DNA of 64,000 nucleotides from Paraburkholderia xenovorans LB400 (GTDB lineage Bacteria; Pseudomonadota; Gammaproteobacteria; Burkholderiales; Burkholderiaceae), in contig NC_007952.1 in assembly GCF_000013645.1 (NCBI RefSeq), positions 806,001 to 870,000 of the forward strand. Direction: 5' to 3'. The notes beneath the pieces were generated by a model that had not been told where the DNA came from, made no database searches, and was given only the letters and a program-made list of their open reading frames with translations. Shown here piece by piece: positions 43,779 to 54,572 of this stretch. Position 1 is the stretch's first letter. Each line of letters opens with the position of its first letter. Made by a program: the position numbers and the translations under genes.

Positions 43779-44573
43779 TTATAAAACGCCCGATTTCCAG
43801 ATCATCTGCGCCGCGGCGGCCACCACGAATACGAGCACGAGTGCCCGAAACGCGCCGGGCGGCAACCGGTCCCGCAAGGGGCGCACCAGCAGCATTCCCA
43901 CGATCACCGGCACGCTCGCGCAGGCCGAGATGGCCAGATCCGTCCAGCGGGCATGCGCGCCGCCGCTGAATGTCACGACGAGCGTAATGATCGACACCAC
44001 GAGAATGATGGCGATCTGCTTCGTGAATGCTTTGCCCGTGGCGCCCGTGGCGATCAGATACATCGCGAGCAAAGGGCCCGGCACCGATGCAATGCTCTCC
44101 ATGAGCGCGGCGCCGAAGCCCAGCACGAACCCTGCCGGCTTCGCCCATGCCGGCGACAGCGTAAGCCGCGGGGAAGCCAGCAATAGCAATGCCGCGATCA
44201 TCAGCAACGCGCCGGCAGCCGCCTGCGCGCGATGCGGCGCCAGCGAGATCAGCACGCTTACGCCGACGATATTGCCGATCACGGTGCCGATCAGCGGCGC
44301 GGCGATGCGCCGGACGGTCGGCAGCAGCTCGCCGCCTTCGAGTGCCTGCGGGATATTGCCGAGCACGATCGGCATGGACAGCAGGAGAACCGCTTCCTTG
44401 ATCGGCAGGAAGTGGCTGAGGATCGGCATCGCCACGAGCGGCACGCCGATGCTGACCACGCCCTTGACCATGCCGCCCAGCAGGAGCGCGGCGGCAATGC
44501 CTAGCAATGCGTAGAAGTCGAGCGCTTGCAGGCTCGCGCCGAGAACGCCGTCGGCGAACGTGAAATGAGGCAT
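43779..44573 (-). CDS. Sulfite exporter TauE/SafE family membrane protein
   Basis: 264 residues and about eight hydrophobic segments; GIAAALLLGGMVKGVVSIGVPLVAMPIL and LALGGMVKG-type repeats mark TauE/SafE (DUF81). Members move sulfoacetate, sulfite or other anions. The frame is open upstream, but ATG 44573 starts before the first helix. Nearby genes give no substrate hint, although a decayed sulfonate-transport gene lies elsewhere in the window. Confidence 0.82.
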   Translation of the reverse strand: MPHFTFADGVLGASLQALDFYALLGIAAALLLGGMVKGVVSIGVPLVAMPILSHFLPIKEAVLLLSMPIVLGNIPQALEGGELLPTVRRIAAPLIGTVIGNIVGVSVLISLAPHRAQAAAGALLMIAALLLLASPRLTLSPAWAKPAGFVLGFGAALMESIASVPGPLLAMYLIATGATGKAFTKQIAIILVVSIITLVVTFSGGAHARWTDLAISACASVPVIVGMLLVRPLRDRLPPGAFRALVLVFVVAAAAQMIWKSGVL

Positions 44574-44791
44574 GTCTGGAAAACGCGGGCTGCAAACCGC
44601 GCGTTGGAGTTCGCGGGCCGGCGCGCGAATCGGATCGACCGGACGACGCGCGGGCGGTGGCTTGTTGTTATCGTTTGGCTGGTTCGGTCCCGAGTGTCGC
44701 GCGAGATTCGAAGCAGCCGGCGCATGTGAGGCCGCATGATACCGCGCCCTCACATGCGCCGTGTGCAAGCGAAACGTAAGGCCTGCGGATG

Positions 44792-45967
44792 TCAGACCGC
44801 GTCCGACGCGGCGCGGTCTTCCGACAATGGCGGCTCGACTCGCTCATGACGCGACGGCAAGGCGGCCGGCGGATACGCCGGCCCCGCCGCACGCCGCGTC
44901 TTCAAACGCAGGATCGGTTCTTCGATCAGCCGCCATGACAGAACCGCCATTGCGAGTGCAATCGCAAACGACCCGGCAATGCCCGCGGCGTGCGCCCACA
45001 AGGGCACCGTGCCGCCGAAGAGCGCGGCCGCGTGATGATTGCGCGTGAGGTCGGGGATCAGGTTGTGATAGAGATAGAAGCCATAGCTGATTCGCCCGAA
45101 GCTCACCAGCCAGCCCGTTTCGAGCAGGCCGATGACGACCGCGTTGCGGCAGCACGCAATCGAACACACCAGCGCCGCGATGCACAGGCCGTACGCGGCG
45201 CTGACCGCGGTGAACAGCACGGGGTTGCCCAGCTCGCTCCACCTCGGCTCGGTCGCGCAAAAGGCCACGAGGCCGAGACTCAGCGCGAAGAGCGTCACGC
45301 CGTGGCCGAGCCACGCGCGCAAGCGGCTGTCCTTGCGCGCGATCATCAAGCCGCCGATTCCGCCCAACGCGAGCAGCCAGAAGTTCGTCAGCGGGTGCGT
45401 ATAGATGGTGATGTCCTGCCAGTGCGCCGCGCGCATCGCCATGAGCGAAACGAGTCCGGCCGCGACGATCACGAGGCACACCGCGTGATGCCGTCTCGAG
45501 GCAAGCAGCAGCAATAGCGGCGCGAACACGAGATAGAACTGCTCCTCGATCGCGAGGCTCCACAAATGCGAGTAGCGCCCCGGCCAGTAGTGCAGCACGG
45601 AGCCGATCCAGATATTGGACAGATAAGCGAAATGAAACGGCATGCCGCTCGCCAGTTCGGGACTCGCCAGGCCGAACGCCATCAGTACGCACATCACCAG
45701 CAGCATCAGGTAGTAAATCGGAAAAATGCGCAGGGTCCGGCGAAACAGAAAGCGCTTCAATTCGGCGCCGAATCGGCTGGCGCCGGTTTCAATGCGCGTG
45801 CGTTGAGCGGAAAGAATACCGATGATCAGAAAGCCGCTCAGCGCGAAGAAGATCCATACGCCGAGATGGCCGATCTCGCCGATGTCGCCGAACAGGCGGT
45901 GCTGAAAAAATACCATCAGGACTGCGATCGCGCGCAATCCGTCGAAGCCGGCAATTCTGTCGTTCAT
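44792..45967 (-). CDS. Acyltransferase-3 family protein (OafA/YrhL type)
   Basis: 391 residues and about ten membrane segments. NDRIAGFDGLRAIAVLMVFFQHR contains the catalytic His region of acyltransferase-3 enzymes that O-acylate LPS, exopolysaccharide or Nod-factor glycans. Start ATG 45967 gives the standard N-terminus. Divergent, across a 557-bp region, from a second acyltransferase-type gene (opgC-like), so both may act on surface glycans. Confidence 0.86.
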   Translation of the reverse strand: MNDRIAGFDGLRAIAVLMVFFQHRLFGDIGEIGHLGVWIFFALSGFLIIGILSAQRTRIETGASRFGAELKRFLFRRTLRIFPIYYLMLLVMCVLMAFGLASPELASGMPFHFAYLSNIWIGSVLHYWPGRYSHLWSLAIEEQFYLVFAPLLLLLASRRHHAVCLVIVAAGLVSLMAMRAAHWQDITIYTHPLTNFWLLALGGIGGLMIARKDSRLRAWLGHGVTLFALSLGLVAFCATEPRWSELGNPVLFTAVSAAYGLCIAALVCSIACCRNAVVIGLLETGWLVSFGRISYGFYLYHNLIPDLTRNHHAAALFGGTVPLWAHAAGIAGSFAIALAMAVLSWRLIEEPILRLKTRRAAGPAYPPAALPSRHERVEPPLSEDRAASDAV

Positions 45968-46524
45968 GTGGTCGTCTTCCAGTGCGAAAGCGAAGGTAGC
46001 GCGCGGCGGCGCTGCCGTTCTGGGCGGTAATGGAAGGACCGGGCGCATCGGTGACGTTCAGGTCAGCCGGAGCGAATGGAAGGCGTCGTCATGACGTTCG
46101 ACGTGCCTGCCGATCGCGGATCGGCTGACCGCGTGTCCGGTCCACATGAGTGGCCGCCGTCGAAGGTGGCATCGCCTGAAATGCGCGAGGTCCGACGGGC
46201 GTGCATGAAATCATCCTACGATGAAAAAAAGCGAAAAAAATCGTGCGTCGCATCCGGCGATTTATTTTCCGCGCCGCTTACCGATTGCATTCGCGCCCTG
46301 CGATTTAAAACCGCAAATGTTGCCGCGAATCGAATGGGCGAGGATTCAGTATTACCGCATGCCGACAGCCGTATTTCAGATTGCCGCTGCGCGATCCGGA
46401 AATAGAGGCCGGTTGTCAGCGCTTGCCGGTGGGCCGCGCGGCGTCGGCGGGAACGTTTTATTGTCATGGCGTTCCTACGAAAAACGGCGCACGGCATGGG
46501 TGCGCCATTCCTGCGAGAACCTGA
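45968..46524. other. Divergent intergenic region between two acyltransferase genes
   Basis: 557 bp with several short open frames but none with a good start or family match. It includes an A-rich patch (46218-46240). Probably holds promoters of both flanking genes; no clear motif found. Confidence 0.4.
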
Positions 46525-47658
46525 ATGGAAACCCGTCGCGGCCGCCCCGGAGGAGGTCCCCTTGGGGGACGCTCGATCGAAGTGGATTTCTTCCGCGGCG
46601 TGGTGCTGATCGTCATCGTGCTCGACCATATTCCCGGCAGCACACTCTCGCATCTGATGTTGCACGCTTATGCGCTGTGCGATTCGGCCGAGGTGTTCGT
46701 GTTTCTCGGCGGCTACGCGTCGGCGGCGGCTTATACGACCGTGCTCGCCAAACGCGGCGAGAGTGCGGCGAAGATGCGCTTTGTCCGGCGCTGCTGGGAA
46801 ATCTACCGCGCCTATCTGCTGACGGCCGTGCTGACCCTGCTGTCCGGCGCCGCGCTCGCGGCGCTGAACCTGAACCGTCCCATGATCGACCTCACCGGCT
46901 GGCCGCCTTTCGCGGTTCAGCCGCTGCGTGAAGCGCTTGATATCATGCTGCTGCGGCGTCAGCCTTATCTGTCGAGCGTGCTGCCCATGTATGTGATCTT
47001 TGCGCTATGCGTGCCGTTCGCGGTGCCGCTGGCGCGGCGTTCGTCGCTGCTGGCGCTGGGCTTGAGCGTGGCGATCTGGGCGCTGGCCCGGCCGCTGGCC
47101 GCATTGTTCAGCATTGACGACGTGGCCAGCTGGGCTTTTAATCCGTTTGCATGGCAGTTGATGTTCATGCTCGGGATCCTTTCCCGGGTGCAGCCCATCA
47201 GCGAGCGCTTTCATGCAACCCGCACCGCTCGGTGGTGCACGTGGGTCGCGGCCGTGGCGGTGCTGGCGTTTGCTATCGTCAAACTCTTCGTGCTGACGCA
47301 ACCGTTGCCCGGCACGTTTAAACAGAATCTTTCTCCCGATCGCGTGATCAATTTCATCGTCATTGCCTGGGTCGCCGCGCAGTTCGTGCGCATGGGCAGC
47401 ATTGCGTGGCTCGCGCGGCGGCTGCCCGCCGTGGTCACGGTCGGCCGCACGGGGCTGGTGTGCTTCGTGGCGGGCACGCTCGTGTCCCTGATCGTCGATA
47501 CGGCGACGCCGCATACGTTTCATGGCTTTCGCGGCGTGCTGATCGGGCTGGGCGGCGATCTCGTCGCCATCGGCGCCGTGCTCATGATCGCGCGCGGCTG
47601 GCGCGGCTGGAAAGGGCAGCAGACGGGTGCGGCTGCCAATGGCGCAGGTTACGGATGA
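46525..47658 (+). CDS. OpgC-like integral membrane acyltransferase
   Basis: 377 residues with about ten membrane segments. GRSIEVDFFRGVVLIVIVLDHI and SAEVFVFLGGYASAAAYT are the signature of OpgC, which O-succinylates osmoregulated periplasmic glucans. No opgG/opgH genes are beside it, so its glycan substrate is uncertain. Its stop overlaps the ATG of the following tannase-family gene (ATGA at 47655), which indicates coupled translation. Confidence 0.82.
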   Translation: METRRGRPGGGPLGGRSIEVDFFRGVVLIVIVLDHIPGSTLSHLMLHAYALCDSAEVFVFLGGYASAAAYTTVLAKRGESAAKMRFVRRCWEIYRAYLLTAVLTLLSGAALAALNLNRPMIDLTGWPPFAVQPLREALDIMLLRRQPYLSSVLPMYVIFALCVPFAVPLARRSSLLALGLSVAIWALARPLAALFSIDDVASWAFNPFAWQLMFMLGILSRVQPISERFHATRTARWCTWVAAVAVLAFAIVKLFVLTQPLPGTFKQNLSPDRVINFIVIAWVAAQFVRMGSIAWLARRLPAVVTVGRTGLVCFVAGTLVSLIVDTATPHTFHGFRGVLIGLGGDLVAIGAVLMIARGWRGWKGQQTGAAANGAGYG

Positions 47659-49325
47659 GGTCGCGTTGGGACCCTGTGCGTGCCGCGCGCGAGTTGCGGG
47701 CGGTCATCCAGGTCGCCGGCGCGCTGTTGTGGCTCGCCGCTCACCCGGCGTTCGCCGCGCCCAAAGAGGCGCCGCTCGCCATGCGCTGCGCCGAATTCGC
47801 GGGCGCCGTTCTGCCGCCCGAACTCATTGCGTTGCCGAGCGCCGGCGCGCAGATCGAAAGCGCGGCAATGGTGAGCGCCACCGCGCCGGGCAATCAGCAG
47901 GGCGTCGAGTATTGCCGTATCACCGGCCGTATCAAGGGCGTCAAAGCCACCACGCCCGACATCCGTTTCGATCTGAATCTGCCGCGACACTGGAACGGCC
48001 GCGCGCTGCAGATCGGCGGCGGCGGGTATAACGGCGTAGTGGTGAGCGGCACAGGCGTGATGCCGTTTTCGCCGAATCGCGCGCCGCTCGCGCAGGGGTA
48101 CGCCACGTTCGGCGACGACTCGGGACATGTCGGCGATTCGTCGGTCGCGGTCTTCGGCCTTGTCGACGAGGCGGTCACGAACTTCGGCTTTGCGCATCTG
48201 AAGAAAACGCACGACGCCGCACTTGCGCTGATTGCCCGCGCATATGGCCGCCCGCCGCAACGGATGTATTTCGCCGGCGGCTCGACCGGCGGCCGCGAAG
48301 GCTACACCGTGATGCAGCGTTTTCCTGACGACTACGACGGCGTGATCGCCAATTCGCCCGCGCTCAATTTTTCCGGCGTGCGCCTGCTCGGCGTGAAGCT
48401 CGGCCAGGCGGAGTACAACACGCCCGGCGGCTTCATTCCGCCGTTGCTGCTCGAACACGTCTATCAACGCACGGTCGCGACGTGTGACCGGCTCGACGGC
48501 GCGGCGGACGGCATTGTCAGCGACGTCGCCGCGTGCCGCGAGCGCGAAGCGGACATCATCGACTCGCTGCGCTGCGCCGGCCGCACGCCGTCGCACGATG
48601 AATGCCTCACCGGCGCGCAACTCTCCACCTTGCTCGTGATGCGTGACGGACTCTCGTTGCCCTACCGTCTGGCGTGGGACGTGAACGGCTATCGGGGCTA
48701 CAACATTTTTCAGGGCACGCGTCTGAACGGCCTGCTCGGCCTCGCGCATCAGCCGGAGCGCCTGCCGGTGCCGACGTTCTTCGCCAACGGCTATCTGTTC
48801 GCGCAGGGCGACGGCTATATCCGCTATTTCGTTGCGCGCGACGCCGGCTTCGACTCCCTCAGGTTCGACCCGCAACACCCTGGAAAATATCGCGCGCAAC
48901 TGGTCGAACTGTCGCAGACGATCGGCGCGATGAACCCCGACCTCACGCGCTACATCGCGCGCGGCGGCAAGCTCATCACGCTGCAGGGTCTCGCCGACGA
49001 AGTCATCAGCCCGAACCAGACCATTGGCTATTACGACGCGTTGGTCGAGCGGTTCGGCATCGACCAGGTCAATAATTTCATGCGCTTGTACATGGTGCCG
49101 GGATTCCAGCACGGCAGCGGCGTGTTCATTCCATCCGTCGATCTGCTCGGCGCGCTCGATAACTGGGTAACGCGCGGTGCCTCGCCCGAGACCCTGACGG
49201 CAACCGATATCGCGCCGGCAACCAATGGCCGCTCGCGTCCGCTATGCCGCTATCCGCTGTTTCCGCGCTACGCCGGCAAGGGCAATGTGAATCTGGCGAG
49301 CAGCTTCGTTTGCGCAGAGCCATGA
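47655..49325 (+). CDS. Tannase/feruloyl esterase family protein
   Basis: 556 residues. An N-terminal signal (VIQVAGALLWLAAHPAFA) directs it to the periplasm or exterior. The serine hydrolase core has the nucleophile in FAGGSTGGREG, the acid in GLADEVISP and the His in PGFQHGSG; the calcium-like lid CDRLDGAADGIVSD is typical of tannase/feruloyl esterases (PF07519). They release gallic or ferulic acid, or deacylate polysaccharides. Start ATG 47655 overlaps the opgC-like stop, so the two gene products probably work together. Confidence 0.85.
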   Translation: MRSRWDPVRAARELRAVIQVAGALLWLAAHPAFAAPKEAPLAMRCAEFAGAVLPPELIALPSAGAQIESAAMVSATAPGNQQGVEYCRITGRIKGVKATTPDIRFDLNLPRHWNGRALQIGGGGYNGVVVSGTGVMPFSPNRAPLAQGYATFGDDSGHVGDSSVAVFGLVDEAVTNFGFAHLKKTHDAALALIARAYGRPPQRMYFAGGSTGGREGYTVMQRFPDDYDGVIANSPALNFSGVRLLGVKLGQAEYNTPGGFIPPLLLEHVYQRTVATCDRLDGAADGIVSDVAACREREADIIDSLRCAGRTPSHDECLTGAQLSTLLVMRDGLSLPYRLAWDVNGYRGYNIFQGTRLNGLLGLAHQPERLPVPTFFANGYLFAQGDGYIRYFVARDAGFDSLRFDPQHPGKYRAQLVELSQTIGAMNPDLTRYIARGGKLITLQGLADEVISPNQTIGYYDALVERFGIDQVNNFMRLYMVPGFQHGSGVFIPSVDLLGALDNWVTRGASPETLTATDIAPATNGRSRPLCRYPLFPRYAGKGNVNLASSFVCAEP

Positions 49326-49497
49326 GCGGCGGAGTCTTGCGTTGCAAGAAGCGCCGTGGAAATTGAAAGGCCGGCATGCGTACGCAGCAGCCCCGTAGCA
49401 TGGCGTCATTTGCACAAAGAGAAGGGCGGCGGCGCCATTCAAAGGCGCCGCCGCCCCGTTCGAACCCAGCCATGCAACGCATGGGCGCGGTCAGAGC

Positions 49498-49914
49498 TTA
49501 CTGGCCGTTTTGCATCGTGCCGCCAGCACCGTTGTTCATGCCGTTGCCTGTACCGCTGCGAGTGCCGTTGTTCATGCCGTTGTTCATGCCATTACTCATT
49601 CCGCTGTTGGAGCGGTTCATCGACGGGCTGTTCGGCGATGCGCCAGTACCCGTGCCCACGCCGCCGCCCGTGCCCGTCACGCCGGGCGTGCCGTAGCCCG
49701 AATCGCCCGGGCTCTTCATCGATCCGGCACCCACTCCGGGCGTTGCCGTTCCGCCCGCTCCACCCGTGGTGCCGCCGCCGGCACCCACGCCGGTTCCGCC
49801 GCCACCCGCAGCGCCCCCACCACCACCCGCACCGCCGCCGGCCTGTGCGTATGCTCCGCCTGACAATGCCATCACGAGCGCCGAAGCAAAAACCATCCTG
49901 GTAACGTGTTTCAT
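49498..49914 (-). CDS. Hypothetical glycine-rich secreted protein
   Basis: 138 residues. Signal peptide MVFASALVMALSGGAYAQ is followed by very Gly-rich sequence (GGGAGGGGGAAGGGG) and a C-terminal SNGMNNGMNNGTRSGTGNGM repeat. Start ATG 49914 has an excellent GGAGG. Likely extracytoplasmic and unstructured; function unknown. The DNA is repetitive, so length may vary between strains. Confidence 0.65.
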   Translation of the reverse strand: MKHVTRMVFASALVMALSGGAYAQAGGGAGGGGGAAGGGGTGVGAGGGTTGGAGGTATPGVGAGSMKSPGDSGYGTPGVTGTGGGVGTGTGASPNSPSMNRSNSGMSNGMNNGMNNGTRSGTGNGMNNGAGGTMQNGQ

Positions 49915-50405
49915 GGTCGACCTCCATAAGTCGGTTCGAATTTCACGCAAGCGCTTGTCGCTCACATGCATGAACTGCCGCAAGCGGTGTGCCTCACTTG
50001 AGCGTGTCCGCTCTGACGCGAAGACCACGGCAGCATGCGTGACATCGAGCATGGGTCATTCCCGGCGTCACCAGAAAGAAGGGAGGAATAAGCGCGGGAG
50101 AAGCGCGGCAGAAGCGCGGCAGAAGCGGCATAAAAAAGTAGGCATCCAAAGTAATGGAAATTGTTACCTCACGACATTCGATGAAGATGCATCATCCAGT
50201 AAAAGCCGGCGCAATCCATGCGGGCCGCTTCCGTGCGCCGGTAGAGGTTGAGCGCGAATAGCAGTCGCAGGATTGTTAAGGCGGCCGACGCCGTGCTAGA
50301 GTCCGGGGCGCCTGACCTTCAGCACCATAAACACGAGCAGAAACACGAGCAGAAGCACGGACCGGCACATTGCGCCGCCCGCCGAAAACCCACCAGGGAC
50401 ATCGT
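49915..50405. other. Intergenic region with short direct repeats
   Basis: 491 bp between the glycine-rich gene (reading left) and a small gene at 50406. It has about 2.5 copies of AGAAGCGCGGC near 50098-50130 and of AACACGAGCAGA near 50333-50365. No other feature seen. Confidence 0.4.
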
Positions 50406-50570
50406 ATGGAAACGCCGGAAGGTATGCGTCTTGCCCAACCTTGTCAGGGCGACGCGAACATCACCGGGCGCGACAACGTGCCCGGCGCCGCCGCCCTCAC
50501 GCTCGCGCCTGACGTCCACGCGCGGGCGGCGCTGCGTCTGCTGCTGGTGGACGACAGCGTGGACCGCTAG
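50406..50570 (+). CDS. Hypothetical small protein
   Basis: 54 residues. AGGGA lies 6 nt before the ATG, a proper ribosome site. Sequence [20 protein letters not shown] then [18 protein letters not shown]. No family recognised; it lies between the ABC transporter genes and the glycine-rich gene, upstream of the ABC ATPase by 157 bp. May be a small ORF of that operon's leader. Confidence 0.4.
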   Translation: METPEGMRLAQPCQGDANITGRDNVPGAAALTLAPDVHARAALRLLLVDDSVDR

Positions 50571-50727
50571 CCGCGCACCCCGCCTCGACCCTGCGTGTTC
50601 CCGAGTGTTTCCGATGCTGCGCCGCAATGCGCTGCACGCTTTCGCACTTTCCATTACATTGCGGGTGCGGCGGCGCTTTAACACCGCTCTTTCCAATCAA
50701 ACAACGGTGTCTGCCATCATCGATTCC

Positions 50728-51650
50728 ATGCAGCCAATCGTCTCGGTCACGAACCTGTCGAAAACCTATGCCAGCGGTTTTCATGCACTCAAGAACATCA
50801 ATCTGGCGATCAACCGTGGGGAAATCTTTGCGTTGCTCGGCCCGAACGGCGCGGGCAAAACAACCCTCATCAGCATTATCTGCGGCATCGTCAATGCGAG
50901 CGAAGGCAGCGTAACGGTGGACGGCCGCGACATCGCGACCGACTATCGCGCCGCGCGCTCGCTGATCGGCCTCGTGCCGCAGGAGTTGACCACCGACGCC
51001 TTCGAAACCGTCTGGGCGACCGTGTCGTTCAGCCGGGGCCTGTTCGGCAAGCCGAAAAACCCTGCATACGTCGAAAAGGTGCTGCGGGACCTGTCGCTGT
51101 GGGAAAAGCGCGATAGCAAGATCATCACGCTTTCGGGCGGCATGAAGCGCCGCGTGCTGATCGCCAAGGCCCTCTCGCACGAACCGCGCGTGCTGTTCCT
51201 CGACGAACCGACCGCAGGCGTGGACGTGGAGTTGCGCCGCGACATGTGGAAGCTGGTGCGCTCGCTGGCGCAGAGCGGCGTGACGATCATCCTCACCACG
51301 CACTATATCGACGAAGCCGAAGAAATGGCCGACCGCATCGGCGTGATCAACGCGGGCGAAATCATGCTGGTCGAAGAGAAAACGGAGCTGATGCGCAAGC
51401 TCGGCAAAAAGCAGTTGACGCTGCAACTGGAGAGCCCGCTTGCGCAAGTGCCGGTCTCGCTTGGCGGCTACGGGCTCGCCGTCGCGAAAGGCGGCAACGA
51501 GTTGATCTACACATACGAGAGCGAGGGCGGGCGCACCGACATCATCGCGCTGCTCAAGGCGCTCGACGACGCCGGCATCCGCTTCAAGGACCTGCAGACC
51601 ACGCAAAGTTCGCTCGAAGACATCTTCGTCAGTCTGCTCCGAGGTGACCA

Positions 51651-51654
<4 letters not shown>
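50728..51654 (+). CDS. ABC-2 exporter ATP-binding protein
   Basis: 308 residues from ATG 50728 (a GTG seven codons upstream is possible). Walker A GPNGAGKT, signature LSGGMKRR, Walker [13 protein letters not shown] and switch His in [12 protein letters not shown]. Layout with a C-terminal regulatory tail is of the NodI/DrrA type, for drug, polysaccharide or lipochitooligosaccharide-like export. Its stop overlaps the permease start by ATGA. Confidence 0.88.
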
Positions 51655-52412
<758 letters not shown>

Positions 52413-52465
52413 CCGGGCGAAGCGAACCGGCGCACGGCCAGTTCGCTTCGTTTCCCGCCTGACTT

Positions 52466-53497
52466 CTACGACACGTACGCCTGCGCGACATTGATCAACT
52501 GGACGCGGTTGCGCACGTTGAACAACTGCCGCAGACGCCGCAGGTGATAGTCGACGTTGTGCGGCGACAGTCCGAGGAAGTACGCGATCTCCTTGTCCCG
52601 CTGACCCTGTACGACCGCCCGCAGCACCGCATGCTGCAATTCGCTCAGCGTGACGCGCTGCTGCTGCGCGGGTGCGATGCCGATCACGCTCTTTGCGTGC
52701 GTCCAGATGAATTCGTGGATCATGTGCGCGAACATCAGCGTTTCCGCCACGATCGATTCGGTCATCCAGCGCGGATTGCCGGTCTCCGAGTTGAAGCACA
52801 GGCTCGCGCTCAACTCCGGTTCGGGCAACGGCATTTGCGTGAGAATCCCGCTTTTGCGCCCGGTCGCCTCCAGCATGTCGATCAGGCCGCCAAGCCGCTC
52901 GCTGCGCATTTGCGCGCGCGGCAGATCGGCGCGCATGTCGGCCGTGTTCCACAGAAACGGCAGGCCGGTCGGCGAGGCGAGTGCGACGCGCGGGTCGAGT
53001 TCGAAATAACGCTCGCGGAAATAGCGCGTGAGCCAGCTTCGCGACTCGTAGCTGGTCAGCACGAACATCGTCTTGTGATGCGCCGACGTGCGCGTGGCCG
53101 AATAGCTGAACGAGTCGAAGCCTAATTGCCTGATGCGCTGCCGCACGAATTCGATGCGGTCCTGCGCGCTGCCGAAGCGCACCAGCGGACTGATGACCGG
53201 TGCGGCGCGCCGCGCGGCGGGCGAGGGCGTGCCGATCTCCTCCTCGGTGAAGAGCGTGAGAAAGCCCGTGGGCGCGACACCTGTTGCGGTGCGGTCGTGC
53301 GCCCTGGATGCTTCAGCCGCGTGGGCTGATTTCTCGGGTTGCCGCGTGCCGGCCGGGTAGGCCGGTTGGGCGGCAACCGCCGAGTTGCAAGCTGCCGGCG
53401 TGTGCCCGGCTTCGCCTTGCGGCGAGCCGGTCAGCCAGTGCGGCAGCGTATCGCATTCGTGTTCCATTAAACGGTAGCTCCAGCGTTCGAAACGCAT
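52466..53497 (-). CDS. LuxR-family regulator, solo, with acyl-homoserine-lactone-binding domain
   Basis: 343 residues from ATG 53497. About 85 N-terminal residues look disordered (Ala/Pro/Thr-rich), then an autoinducer-binding domain with the full invariant set: W155, Y159, D168 and W183, with the same spacing as TraR W57, Y61, D70, W85. The C-terminal helix-turn-helix (LSELQHAVLRAVVQGQRDKEIAYFLGLSPHNVDYHLRRLRQLF) is LuxR-type. No luxI lies in the window, so it is a solo regulator here. Divergent from the AraC gene at 53649. Confidence 0.85.
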   Translation of the reverse strand: MRFERWSYRLMEHECDTLPHWLTGSPQGEAGHTPAACNSAVAAQPAYPAGTRQPEKSAHAAEASRAHDRTATGVAPTGFLTLFTEEEIGTPSPAARRAAPVISPLVRFGSAQDRIEFVRQRIRQLGFDSFSYSATRTSAHHKTMFVLTSYESRSWLTRYFRERYFELDPRVALASPTGLPFLWNTADMRADLPRAQMRSERLGGLIDMLEATGRKSGILTQMPLPEPELSASLCFNSETGNPRWMTESIVAETLMFAHMIHEFIWTHAKSVIGIAPAQQQRVTLSELQHAVLRAVVQGQRDKEIAYFLGLSPHNVDYHLRRLRQLFNVRNRVQLINVAQAYVS

Positions 53498-53648
53498 GAA
53501 AGACGACAAGCTGAATGATTAGCTATTTCCAGAAATTACGGTAGCCGGTTCCTTGCTATCATTTTTGGATTCTTGCTCCGATAGCGGACTGGCGACACGG
53601 GTATGGCGGGGTTCACTCTTCATATGGCACCTCCTGGGAATGGACGTG

Positions 53649-54572
53649 ATGGCACGAATTCCAAAGCTGACAACGACGCTAGCCTACGATCGCTACATGG
53701 CGGGCCAGAAACTGGTCTCGAGCGTGAATCGCCCGTGGCGGCACCTCGTGCTGCGCTCGTACCTCGAACCGGTCGAACAGGAACTGCTGGAAGCGCCCGG
53801 CCTGCAGGAGCTCACGCTGATGACGCTCGCGAGCGGCGCCGAGCACCTCGAACGCAACCTGAACGGGCGCTGGGAGAGCGCCGATCTGCGGGTGGGCGAC
53901 GTCTGGTTCGTGCCGCCCGCGCCGATTTCGTGGCGCTGGCGTTCGATCAGCGATGAGCCGCTGTCGACCGTTCATTTGCACATCGAACGCAGCCTGATCG
54001 ACAGCGTCGCCGAGCAGATGGAGCTTGGCGGCTCCCGTGAACTGGTGCTCGGCGACGCGATGCAGTTTCGCGACCCGCTGGTCGCCGCGATGCTTGCTGC
54101 ATTGCATCGCGCCGCCGCGGATCCCGCCGACTCGCGTCTCTTTGTCGATGCGCTGGTTCACGCGCTGGCCGCGCATCTCCTGCAGCATTATTCGCGCGGC
54201 CGCTCGGCGGCGGCGGGATCGCCGGCCGGACTGCCGGCGTGCCCGGAACGCTTCGTGCCGCGCCGGATCCGCCGTGTGACCGACTATATCCGCGCCAATC
54301 TCGCCGGGGATCTGGCGATCAGCGAACTGGCCGCACAGGCGGGGCTAAGCAGCTTTCACTTTGCGCGCGTGTTTCGCCGCGAGACCCGTGAGACGCCGCA
54401 TCGGTTCGTCACGCGTTTGCGGCTCGAAGAAGCGGCGCGGCTGCTGCATGCGACCGATCAGACCGTGCTGCAGATCGCGCTTGCGGTTGGTTTCGAGAAT
54501 GCCAGTCATTTCTCCGTGCAGTTCAAGCGTGACTACGGCGTGACGCCGCTCGCCTACCGGCTGCGCGGCTGA
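53649..54572 (+). CDS. AraC family transcriptional regulator
   Basis: 307 residues. Two helix-turn-helix motifs at the C-terminus (ISELAAQAGLSSFHFARVF and VLQIALAVGFENASHFSVQF). N-terminal AraC-binding domain from residue 60 (LHIERSLIDSVAEQM). Start is ATG 53649 (GGGA 9 nt before) or the ATG 9 bp upstream. Divergent from the solo LuxR; the pair may share a control region. Target unknown. Confidence 0.85.
   Translation: MARIPKLTTTLAYDRYMAGQKLVSSVNRPWRHLVLRSYLEPVEQELLEAPGLQELTLMTLASGAEHLERNLNGRWESADLRVGDVWFVPPAPISWRWRSISDEPLSTVHLHIERSLIDSVAEQMELGGSRELVLGDAMQFRDPLVAAMLAALHRAAADPADSRLFVDALVHALAAHLLQHYSRGRSAAAGSPAGLPACPERFVPRRIRRVTDYIRANLAGDLAISELAAQAGLSSFHFARVFRRETRETPHRFVTRLRLEEAARLLHATDQTVLQIALAVGFENASHFSVQFKRDYGVTPLAYRLRG

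Noticed and set aside
46076-46405. Small gene in the region between the acyltransferase genes
   Set aside because: No ribosome site, overlapping alternative frames, Lys/Arg-biased translation without family match.
53525-53536. ATTTC-CA-GAAAT palindrome as a lux box for the solo LuxR
   Set aside because: Too short and unlike the 18-20-bp lux boxes; no support for binding by this protein.
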